63,634 nucleotides of DNA from Proteobacteria bacterium UBA6921. Lineage in GTDB: Bacteria > Pseudomonadota > Gammaproteobacteria > SG8-11. The position numbers and the translations under genes were made by a program. Positions 1 through 7,230 of this stretch are shown one piece after another. The stretch covers positions 236 through 63,869 of the forward strand of contig DKAR01000036.1 in the NCBI GenBank assembly GCA_002450895.1. The letters run 5' to 3'. A model generated the notes under the pieces. It searched no databases, had not been told where the DNA came from, and saw only the letters and a list, made by a program, of their open reading frames with translations. How positions within the stretch are numbered: position 1 is the first letter of the stretch; each line of letters starts with the position of its first letter.

Positions 1-1463
1 TGTATGAATGGCGGGTTCATATCCATGGGCATCGAAGGCGCGAGTTTGACAACGCCAACGAGCATCAGCGGGGCAACTTCGCCCGCGGCACGGGCCACGG
101 CGAGAATCAGACCGGTCATCATCGCAGGGCTGGCCATGGGAAGTACCGTGCGCCATAAGGTTTCGAGTTTGGTCGCACCCAATGCAAGGCTGCCTTCACG
201 AATGGAGCTTGGAATTCGGGCCAGTCCTTCTTCCGTCGCGACGATGACGACCGGGAGCGTAAGAATTGCGAGCGTAAGTGACGACCACAGGATTCCGCCT
301 GTACCAAATGTCGGCTGTGGCAACGCTTCCGGAAAGAACATCCGATCGATACCGCCACCGATGAAATACACGAAGAATCCGAGCCCAAAAACGCCGTAGA
401 CGATCGCCGGAACACCCGCGAGATTATTCACTGCGATCCGAATCAGGCGGGTCAGTGGGCCCTGTTTGGCATACTCGCGCAAATACACCGCAGCAACGAC
501 GCCAAACGGTGTTACCAAAATCGACATGATAAGAACCAGGATGACTGTACCGAAGATGGCTGGAAATACGCCGCCCTCGGTGTTCGCTTCACGCGGTTCA
601 TCGCTCACAAACTCCCAGATCTTTGCTAGATAATGCCCCAATTTTTCAGGCAACGACATGGAATTGGGAAAGAAAACACGCACAATTTTGGCGAGGGGAA
701 TATCGACAACCTTGCCGCTTGAAACCTCGACGTCAATTGAGTCGCGTTTCAGGTCCTTATTTAGTTCAGCCAAATTGCTCTGCAATGTTTCAAAGCTTGT
801 CTTTAATTCATTGCGCCGTTCTTCGATACGCGCGCGTTTGCCTGCGTCAGTATCGCCGGCCAGTTCCAGTCGGCGCTCGGCTAGCCGCAATCGTTCAAAT
901 TCGTAGTTGATCGCGCCGATCTTTCCTTTTTGGATTTCCTGAATTTGATGAAAAATCTGCTGCGCGCGTTCAAGTCGCGCGCGGAGTTCGGATATCGCAG
1001 TCTCTCCGCTCGCAACTGATTTTGACGATTCTTTTACTTCGCGCAGGTATCCGTAGAAATTTCCCCATTCGCGCCGCTCGATCACCATGAGATCGCGCGG
1101 TTCAATCTTGCCTTTGATGCCGTAGCCCAATACCCATCGAAAATCACTTCCGCCCAGTTCCCGGTTCCCGTTTTTGACCAGAAAGCGCTGGACGTCCTCT
1201 ATGCCGGCAGGGACTTCAACGCCGGCTTCCTGAACTCGCTTTGCCGTGACCGTTTCCTGATCGTGAAACTCACCAATTACCTTTTCAGCAATATCGCTCG
1301 CCAGCGGCTGGTATTGGAATTCGAAGACCGTATGCGGCCAAAAATAGCCCATTCCCCGATACGCGATCATGGCGAGCAGACCGAGTACCATGACCAAGCT
1401 CAGGCTGACTGCTGATGCAGTAAACCAGATCCACGGTGCTCCGCTGTTAAACCACTTGCGCAT
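1..1463 (-). CDS. pstA: Phosphate ABC transporter permease PstA (partial, C-terminus off window)
   Basis: Inner-membrane permease that pairs with PstC to pass phosphate from PstS into the cytoplasm, driven by PstB. The frame opens at the ATG at 1463 on the minus strand and is still open at base 1, so the C-terminus is missing. An N-terminal membrane segment (about residues 10-35) is followed by a long periplasmic insertion rich in Glu, Arg and Gln that looks coiled-coil. The permease domain proper follows and contains the ABC-permease EAA loop (EGSLALGATKLETLW) and the run RAAGEVAPLMLVGVV. The long insertion is typical of PstA in Pseudomonas-like gammaproteobacteria. It lies 43 bp downstream of pstC in the same operon; pstB and phoU would be expected beyond the window. 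Confidence 0.93.
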   Translation of the reverse strand, partial: MRKWFNSGAPWIWFTASAVSLSLVMVLGLLAMIAYRGMGYFWPHTVFEFQYQPLASDIAEKVIGEFHDQETVTAKRVQEAGVEVPAGIEDVQRFLVKNGNRELGGSDFRWVLGYGIKGKIEPRDLMVIERREWGNFYGYLREVKESSKSVASGETAISELRARLERAQQIFHQIQEIQKGKIGAINYEFERLRLAERRLELAGDTDAGKRARIEERRNELKTSFETLQSNLAELNKDLKRDSIDVEVSSGKVVDIPLAKIVRVFFPNSMSLPEKLGHYLAKIWEFVSDEPREANTEGGVFPAIFGTVILVLIMSILVTPFGVVAAVYLREYAKQGPLTRLIRIAVNNLAGVPAIVYGVFGLGFFVYFIGGGIDRMFFPEALPQPTFGTGGILWSSLTLAILTLPVVIVATEEGLARIPSSIREGSLALGATKLETLWRTVLPMASPAMMTGLILAVARAAGEVAPLMLVGVVKLAPSMPMDMNPPFI

Positions 1464-1506
1464 CTGAAATTATTCCATTTCTGCTTAGTTGAAGATTCGT
1501 ACTACG

Positions 1507-3780
1507 TTACAGCGAGCTGTATTTTCGGCGCAGCCGTTGGCGAACTATTTCAGCCGCCGTATTGAAAACAAAAGTGAACATGAACAACACCAGGGCCGCG
1601 AGAAACAGTACGCGGTAGTGCGTGCTAGCAACTTCGGACTCTGGCATTTCGACGGCAATATTCGCCGAAAGTGTACGCATTCCCTGGAACATGGAGAGGT
1701 CCATTACGGGCGTATTTCCAGTAGCCATTAGCACGATCATGGTTTCACCCACGGCGCGTCCCAAGCCGATCATGATCCCTGAAAATATACCGGGGCTTGC
1801 GGTCAATAACACAACGCGCCACAGCGTTTGCCATGGGGTCGCACCGAGCGCGAGAGATCCATTGATGAGTGTGCGAGGAACGCTAAAAATTGCATCCTCG
1901 GCGATAGTGAAGATCGTTGGGGTCACCGCGAATCCCATCGCGATTCCGACAATGATGGAGTTTCGCTGGTCGAATGGAATTCCGAGGTCGTTGGCCAGCC
2001 ATAAACGCATATCGCCGCCAAACCACGTTAACTCCATCCACGGACTGACCGACAATGCGCCCCATGTGAGTAATATGACGACCGGCATTAGCACAAGGCC
2101 GTACCAGCCTTCCGGAATACGCGACCGCACACTGAGAGGAAATTTGTTCCAGCTGTAAGCAAATGCCAAGACACCGATTGGAAGAATTAGGAGCGTTGTA
2201 AATACGCCCGGAAGATATTCTTCAACAAACGGTGCCAACCATAATCCAGCGAGAAAGCCCAATACCACCGTCGGGACGGCACCCATGACCTCAACGGTGG
2301 GTTTAACCAATCCACGCATATAGGGCGACATAAAATGTGCTGTATAAATCGCGCCTAACAAAGACAGTGGCACCGCAAACAGCATTGCGTAAAACGCGGC
2401 TTTCAGTGTTCCGAAAGCCAACGGCATTAAACTGAATTTGGGTTCAAACGTATTGGTCGAAGCGGACGATTGCCACAGCCACTTGGGTTCATCGTAACTC
2501 TCATACCAGACGCGGCCCCATAAAGAAGACCAAGACACTTCAGGATGCTCATTGTTGATGCGCCAAAACGCCAGTTGGCCGTTCGCGTCTTCGGAAAGAA
2601 GGGCGTTAGCACGCGGTGCGATCGCGATTCGTTTCAACTCGCTGCTCGTGGCGGGTGTCACGAGCAGCGTGCGTTCCGCCGTCGTGTGATACAACCCGAG
2701 ATATCCGCTAGCGTCCGCGGCAACGAAACCCTTACGCGCATACTCCGGTGCAATCGAAGTGATTTTTGCGTTCCGTTCATTAAAAGAACGAATCCTTTTT
2801 AGAGATGAATTTCCGCTCGCATCCCGAACCGGAAACCACTGGGCGATCGTTCCATTATTCATTCCAACAAGTAAAGAAATCCCGCCACTCAGAAATTCCA
2901 GTGCAGTAACTTGCGTGCCAGGGTCGGCGACATTGAGTCGCTCTTCAACCGTCGGTTTCTGTTTGTTCTTGATATTGATGCGCGACAAGAATCCCGACTC
3001 TTCGACGACGTATAAGAACTTTTGGTCCGGATCGAGCAACAGCTGTTCCACTGCCTCAGCAGGTGCGGGCAACTCATTCGTCACCGCGATAAGCTTTCCT
3101 TCCTCTCCGAGCAGAGCCTCTTCGCGCTCAAAGGTCGTCAGCAGCAGGCGGCGATCTTCGGTCGCCGCGACCAACGTGATATTCGATCCGTCTGACTGAA
3201 TAGCCAGTTTCGAAAGCGCGCGCCCCTTCTTGTCCATTGAAATGGGCTCATTACCCAGAGGCAATTCGGTTTTCGGCACGATTGTTCGCACACCTTCCGA
3301 AAACTTGGCTTCAAAGCCAGCCCGCGCAGCGACGACCTGCCCATTTGAAAGTCCAAATGCGACAACTCGAGAGGCGGGCGCCGCCGCGGCAAAACTCGCG
3401 ATCTTGGCTTTTGGGGGGAAGGGAATCGGTTGATCCAACAAGATATTGCCGTTGGCGGTACTGAAGAAAACAGCACGGGCGTCCTCGGTATAACGGACGC
3501 CGATTTCTGCCTGCTCATCGATGGCCAGGTGCAGCGTAGCCCCGGTGCCCGGGACAGAAAACCGCTGCACGACGTGCATATCGGCGCCCCGGAAGAGGGG
3601 AATAACGACCCAGACCAGGTAGAAAAATATCAATAAAATCGCGATGATAACGCCGACACCGCCGACGCCGACCAAATGTTTTGCCGCCGCGTCTTTGAAC
3701 ATTCGCCAGCGCCGCAAGCGAGAGGTAGGTTCGTATCGAAGGACGGGTGTACCAGAGGCCGAGTGCGCGGAACTTTCCAT
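1507..3780 (-). CDS. pstC: Phosphate ABC transporter permease PstC, long form with periplasmic propeller-like insert
   Basis: Second permease of the high-affinity phosphate transporter, 757 residues, more than twice the size of the E. coli protein. One membrane helix (about residues 37-62) is followed by a roughly 380-residue periplasmic region with repeated beta-strand and WD-like segments. The canonical permease domain starts near residue 450 and has the EAA loop (NGSLALGATPWQTLW, near residue 640) and GRAVGETMIVLMATGN. Long PstC proteins of this kind are known in Pseudomonas and relatives. No Shine-Dalgarno sequence precedes the ATG, and a PhoB-type promoter reads so close that transcription could begin at or near the A of the ATG. 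Confidence 0.95.
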   Translation of the reverse strand: MESSAHSASGTPVLRYEPTSRLRRWRMFKDAAAKHLVGVGGVGVIIAILLIFFYLVWVVIPLFRGADMHVVQRFSVPGTGATLHLAIDEQAEIGVRYTEDARAVFFSTANGNILLDQPIPFPPKAKIASFAAAAPASRVVAFGLSNGQVVAARAGFEAKFSEGVRTIVPKTELPLGNEPISMDKKGRALSKLAIQSDGSNITLVAATEDRRLLLTTFEREEALLGEEGKLIAVTNELPAPAEAVEQLLLDPDQKFLYVVEESGFLSRINIKNKQKPTVEERLNVADPGTQVTALEFLSGGISLLVGMNNGTIAQWFPVRDASGNSSLKRIRSFNERNAKITSIAPEYARKGFVAADASGYLGLYHTTAERTLLVTPATSSELKRIAIAPRANALLSEDANGQLAFWRINNEHPEVSWSSLWGRVWYESYDEPKWLWQSSASTNTFEPKFSLMPLAFGTLKAAFYAMLFAVPLSLLGAIYTAHFMSPYMRGLVKPTVEVMGAVPTVVLGFLAGLWLAPFVEEYLPGVFTTLLILPIGVLAFAYSWNKFPLSVRSRIPEGWYGLVLMPVVILLTWGALSVSPWMELTWFGGDMRLWLANDLGIPFDQRNSIIVGIAMGFAVTPTIFTIAEDAIFSVPRTLINGSLALGATPWQTLWRVVLLTASPGIFSGIMIGLGRAVGETMIVLMATGNTPVMDLSMFQGMRTLSANIAVEMPESEVASTHYRVLFLAALVLFMFTFVFNTAAEIVRQRLRRKYSSL

Positions 3781-3786
3781 GCGCGC

Positions 3787-3820
3787 ATCGTATGGATGAA
3801 ATATGACAGAAATGTTACAG
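3787..3820 (-). promoter_or_regulatory. PhoB box and -10 element of pstC
   Basis: On the minus strand the box reads CTGTAAC-ATTT-CTGTCAT (3820-3803), two near-perfect 7-bp PhoB repeats with a 4-bp spacer. A TACGAT -10 hexamer (3792-3787) starts exactly 10 bp further on, the spacing known for E. coli Pho promoters. The predicted start point is about 3780, the first base of the pstC ATG. Confidence 0.8.
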
Positions 3821-3821
3821 A

Positions 3822-3848
3822 GCGCTCAGCGGTGGTATCGCTGAGCGC
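3822..3848 (-). terminator. Perfect 10-bp hairpin between pstS and pstC
   Basis: The arms GCGCTCAGCG (3822-3831) and CGCTGAGCGC (3839-3848) are perfectly complementary with a 7-base loop. The hairpin follows pstS on the minus strand and is not followed by a T run. It is therefore more likely an attenuator or 3'-end stabiliser that keeps PstS in excess over the permeases than a strong terminator. It directly abuts the pstC PhoB box. Confidence 0.6.
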
Positions 3849-3887
3849 CCTGAAGACTTCGAACCTTAGAACAGGGTAGTGCTTAAA

Positions 3888-4871
3888 TTACTTCAACTTT
3901 TCCAATTCTTTGTCTGCAATGCTCTTGGGCAATGCAACAAAGCCGTCCTTCACAACGACTTCCTGGCCAACCTTGGCGAGAACCATTTTCAGGAATTCCT
4001 GTTCCAACGGCGGCAACGGCTTGTTGGGAGCCTTGTTGACATAGACGAAGAGGAAGCGTGACAGGGGATAAACACCCTTCAGCGCGTTATCTTCTGTTGC
4101 TTCTTCAAACGCAGCGCCGTCGGCCTTCGCAATCGGAACCGCACGGACCGTTGCGGTCTTGTAGCCGATGCCCGAGTAGCCCACCGCGTTCAGCGAGGCC
4201 GATACGGACTGCACAACGGAAGCGGAGCCAGGCTGTTCATTCACGTTGTTCTTGTAGTCGCCTTTGCAAAGCGCGTGCTCTTTGAAATAACCGTAGGTTC
4301 CAGAAACGGAGTTACGACCATAGAGCTGAATGTCGCGCGTCGCCCAGGCGCCGGTCAGGCCGAGTTGGCCCCAGCGGGTGATGTCTTCCGCCGCGCCGCA
4401 TTTGCGGGTTGACGAAAAGATTGCGTCCACTTGCGGCATCGTCAATCCCTTGATCGGATTGTCCTTGTGGACAAACACGGCCAATGCGTCGATCGCAACG
4501 CGAATCGGGGTCGGTTTATAGCCGAACTTCTTTTCGAAAGCCTCAATTTCCTTGTCCTTCATCTCGCGGCTCATAGGGCCGAGGTTTGAAGTGCCTTCGG
4601 TTAGGGCCGGCGGAGCGGTAGACGAGCCCGCCGCTTGAATCTGAATGTTGACGTTCGGATAAAGGCGCTTGTATTCCTCAGCCCAGAGGGTCATGAGATT
4701 CGCCAACGTGTCCGAGCCGACGCTGGAGAGGTTGCCGGAAACGCCGCTGACTTTTTGATAATCTGGCAATTTCGAGTCAACACCCGCGTGGGTTTGCGCG
4801 GACAGCGCCAGAGCACCGGTGATCATTCCGGCGATAGCGGCGCTTTTGACGATCATCTTGGAAACAGACAT
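3888..4871 (-). CDS. pstS: Periplasmic phosphate-binding protein PstS
   Basis: Captures phosphate in the periplasm and delivers it to PstC/PstA. It has 327 residues, with a signal peptide over about residues 1-29 (lysine near the N-terminus, hydrophobic core, cleavage near AQTHAG). The mature protein has the PstS-like phosphate-binding fold: VGSDTLANLM near the N-terminus, AAGSSTAPPALTEG, the SRxM-like segment NLGPMSREMKDKE, and RNSVSGTYGYF in the second lobe. AGGAG precedes the ATG. It is the first gene of pstSCA, has its own PhoB box overlapping the end of phoR, and is followed by a hairpin that would favour its higher expression. Confidence 0.96.
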   Translation of the reverse strand: MSVSKMIVKSAAIAGMITGALALSAQTHAGVDSKLPDYQKVSGVSGNLSSVGSDTLANLMTLWAEEYKRLYPNVNIQIQAAGSSTAPPALTEGTSNLGPMSREMKDKEIEAFEKKFGYKPTPIRVAIDALAVFVHKDNPIKGLTMPQVDAIFSSTRKCGAAEDITRWGQLGLTGAWATRDIQLYGRNSVSGTYGYFKEHALCKGDYKNNVNEQPGSASVVQSVSASLNAVGYSGIGYKTATVRAVPIAKADGAAFEEATEDNALKGVYPLSRFLFVYVNKAPNKPLPPLEQEFLKMVLAKVGQEVVVKDGFVALPKSIADKELEKLK

Positions 4872-4903
4872 TCGAAAACTCCTATCGGTTGTGATTGCGC
4901 GAT

Positions 4904-4937
4904 AGTCTGTGAACTTATTGTTACATTTTCATGACAA
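4904..4937 (-). promoter_or_regulatory. PhoB box of pstS, overlapping the phoR stop codon
   Basis: Minus-strand repeats TTGTCAT-GAAA-ATGTAAC (4937-4920), with a weaker third unit AGTTCAC (4915-4909). CAGACT (4909-4904) lies 10 bp after the second unit and could act as -10. The predicted start point near 4897 gives a leader of about 26 nt containing the pstS ribosome-binding site. The box covers the phoR TGA at 4929-4931, so phoR and the pst operon are packed without a separate spacer. Confidence 0.72.
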
Positions 4938-6254
4938 GGTAGAGGCCTGGTCGTTGGCGCGCGGAGGTGCGATTACGCCCGAAACCGGGAATTCACAGCT
5001 GAATTCACTCCCCTCGCCCAAGACGCTATCGATTTTCAATATCCCTTCATGGCGTTGTACGACGTGTTTGACAATGGCGAGACCGAGCCCCGTTCCGCCG
5101 GCTTCACGAGATCGGCCCACATCCACTCGATAGAAGCGTTCTGTTAATCGCGGGATGTGATTTTCAGAAATTCCGATTCCTGTGTCTTTAACTGCAAAGC
5201 GAACCCCGCCGTCCGAAGACTTCCATGTGACGTGGATTTTCCCGTGTGGCGGCGTGTAGCGAATTGCATTGAACACCAAGTTCGAAAACGCACTTCTCAG
5301 TTCTTCGTGATTGCCAAGAAGCCATAGGCTATCGTCTGAGTCGAGAGAAATATCATGTTCTCTCTCTCCGCTGAGCGCGCGGGCCTCGCTGCAGATTGCC
5401 TTCAACATCTCGGGAATGTCCACCGGATTTTTCCGCGGCGGTCCGACATCCGTTTCGAGGCGAGCAAGCAGCAAAAGTTGCTGCACGATCAGTTGCATCC
5501 GGCTGGCTTGCGCTTGCATCAGATCAATTTGATGTGACCAGTCGGAGATCTTTTCGTCCTTGTTATCAGACATGCTTTCAAGAAATCCGGTCAGCACCGT
5601 CAACGGTGTGCGCAACTCGTGCGACACGTTTGCAACGAAATCACGCCGCATTTGCTCGAGTCGCTGCATGCGAGAGACATCGCGTGCAATTAGCAGGCGC
5701 TGATTATCTCCATAGGGCACGACGTGGATTTGCAACGACAGCTGGCTGTCATTGGGTGACTGCACTAGCAAGGGCTGTACGTAGTTGCCTTGCGAGAGAT
5801 ATTTCAAAAAACTGGGATGTCGAAACAGATTGTCGAGTCGCTTTCCGACATCTTGCGCGCGGAGATTGAAGTACCGTGACGCGGCATGATTGAACCATTC
5901 TATTTCGTTGCTCGATTGCAATACGACGGTTGCGTCCGGCATCGCTGCCGTCCCTTTTCGAAACCGACTCAGCAGATCTGTAAGGCGCCGTCGTTGCGCG
6001 CGTCCGCGACGGTAAAACTGATAGACCGAATGATAGAGCTCCTCGTACACCCCGCCGATTTCGGGAAGTTCAGAAATTTTTCGCTGTCGCAGCCATTGAT
6101 CGAGTTGATAGACGTTGTACAGGTGATACGCGAGATAGGGGACGATGCAAATCAATATTCCAAGCGAATAGTATCCAGTGATGGCGCCGATGATGACGCC
6201 AACGACGACCAGTGCGACCAGTCGCCACGCCTCGGAAAGCCAGTGATCGAGCAA
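4929..6254 (-). CDS. phoR: Phosphate-regulon sensor histidine kinase PhoR
   Basis: Membrane histidine kinase that phosphorylates PhoB when phosphate is scarce and dephosphorylates it in excess, under control of Pst/PhoU. I chose the TTG at 6254: it lies 3 bases past the phoB stop, has AAGGGG just upstream (inside the end of phoB), and gives 441 residues, the usual PhoR length. No ATG or GTG fits. Two membrane segments lie at about 12-29 and 31-45, followed by a PAS region (about 105-190). The phosphoacceptor His is H212 in FVANVSHELRTPL. The ATPase domain has the N box (NLVFNAIRYTPPHG), DTGIGI and GGTGLGLAIV. It is translationally coupled to phoB. Confidence 0.94.
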   Translation of the reverse strand: MLDHWLSEAWRLVALVVVGVIIGAITGYYSLGILICIVPYLAYHLYNVYQLDQWLRQRKISELPEIGGVYEELYHSVYQFYRRGRAQRRRLTDLLSRFRKGTAAMPDATVVLQSSNEIEWFNHAASRYFNLRAQDVGKRLDNLFRHPSFLKYLSQGNYVQPLLVQSPNDSQLSLQIHVVPYGDNQRLLIARDVSRMQRLEQMRRDFVANVSHELRTPLTVLTGFLESMSDNKDEKISDWSHQIDLMQAQASRMQLIVQQLLLLARLETDVGPPRKNPVDIPEMLKAICSEARALSGEREHDISLDSDDSLWLLGNHEELRSAFSNLVFNAIRYTPPHGKIHVTWKSSDGGVRFAVKDTGIGISENHIPRLTERFYRVDVGRSREAGGTGLGLAIVKHVVQRHEGILKIDSVLGEGSEFSCEFPVSGVIAPPRANDQASTLS

Positions 6255-6256
6255 AC

Positions 6257-6946
6257 CTACCCCTTGGACGAGAAGCGGTAACCTGAACCGCGAACCGTTT
6301 GAATATAGCGGTCGTGGCCGTGTACGTCCAAGGCTTTGCGGAGACGGCGGATATGGACGTCGACAGTACGTTCGTCGACGTAAACGTTTTGGCCCCAAAC
6401 CTGATCGAGGAGCTGATCGCGGCTATATACGCGGTCCGGGTGCGTCATGAAGAAATGCAGGAGGCGAAACTCCGTCGGGCCCATATCCAGCACAGCGTCT
6501 TTGGCTGTGACGCGGTGGTTCACCGGATCGAGCGAAAGATCGTCACAGACGACAGCGGCGTCGTCGTCGTGCGGGCGGTAGCGTCGCAATACGGCTTTGA
6601 TTCGGGCAATCAGTTCGCGCGGCGAAAACGGTTTGGTGATGTAGTCGTCGGCACCCGACTCAAGTCCGCGCACGCGATCGTCTTCTTCGCCACGCGCCGT
6701 GAGCATGATCACCGGCAGGCTTCGCGTGGAGTCATTATTTTTCAACCGGCGCGCCAGTTCAACACCACTCATTGACGGCAACATCCAGTCCACTAGAACC
6801 AGATCAGGACGGCGATCGGCGACTTCGACCAGTGCCCGTTCTGCATCGCCTGTTTCAGCGACCGCAAATCCAGCCCTTTCTGCAGCGAAGCGCACCATTT
6901 CGCGAATGGGCGCTTCATCCTCAACTACCAAGATAAGTGAACGCAC
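6257..6946 (-). CDS. phoB: Phosphate-regulon response regulator PhoB
   Basis: OmpR-family transcription activator that binds tandem 7-bp Pho boxes and recruits RNA polymerase. The GTG at 6946 (GGAG about ten bases upstream) gives 229 residues, exactly the normal PhoB length; the frame extends further upstream but without family similarity. The receiver domain (1-120) has the acidic pair E9/D10, the phosphoacceptor D53 in LVLVDWMLP and the conserved Lys in ITKPFSPRELIARI. The C-terminal winged helix ends in TVDVHIRRLRKALDVHG and VRGSGYRF. It has its own PhoB box, so it is autoregulated, and it would be the direct activator of the boxes found across this window. Confidence 0.96.
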   Translation of the reverse strand: MRSLILVVEDEAPIREMVRFAAERAGFAVAETGDAERALVEVADRRPDLVLVDWMLPSMSGVELARRLKNNDSTRSLPVIMLTARGEEDDRVRGLESGADDYITKPFSPRELIARIKAVLRRYRPHDDDAAVVCDDLSLDPVNHRVTAKDAVLDMGPTEFRLLHFFMTHPDRVYSRDQLLDQVWGQNVYVDERTVDVHIRRLRKALDVHGHDRYIQTVRGSGYRFSSKG

Positions 6947-6982
6947 TAAACAAACACTCCCGGCCAAGTACAACGCGGCCGT

Positions 6983-7016
6983 ATCGTAGAGTTGCAATGT
7001 TACATTTCCGTTACAG
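6983..7016 (-). promoter_or_regulatory. PhoB box and -10 of phoBR
   Basis: On the minus strand, CTGTAAC-GGAA-ATGTAAC (7016-6999) is followed after exactly 10 bp by TACGAT (6988-6983), the same -10 hexamer at the same spacing as at pstC. The predicted start point near 6976 leaves a leader of about 30 nt before the phoB GTG. This site calibrates the layout used to judge the other boxes. Confidence 0.8.
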
Positions 7017-7123
7017 CGGGCCCAAGAATTAAGCCGACGGACTCCCGCATTCTTCCTAACACGCGTTTCGCTACCCGAGCGTGCAGTCACATTGTAGTGC
7101 GCTTGCCCGCAATCGTCGTTGCA

Positions 7124-7157
7124 CTGTCACTGAATCTTCACGAACAGTTTCTAGACT
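7124..7157 (+). promoter_or_regulatory. Candidate PhoB box for the beta-propeller/tpsB operon
   Basis: A perfect unit CTGTCAC (7124-7130) is followed after 4 bp by a degenerate unit TCTTCAC (7135-7141), and TAGACT (7152-7157) starts exactly 10 bp later. The predicted start near 7164 gives a leader of about 67 nt with AAGGAG before the GTG at 7231. The second unit matches only about 4 of 7 positions, so the call rests mainly on the layout. Confidence 0.42.
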
Positions 7158-7230
7158 TCGCCTGCCTCCAAACGCCGACCACCGTCGTCGGAAACTGAAT
7201 AACTGAAGTATTCCGCAAGGAGCCCGTTCC

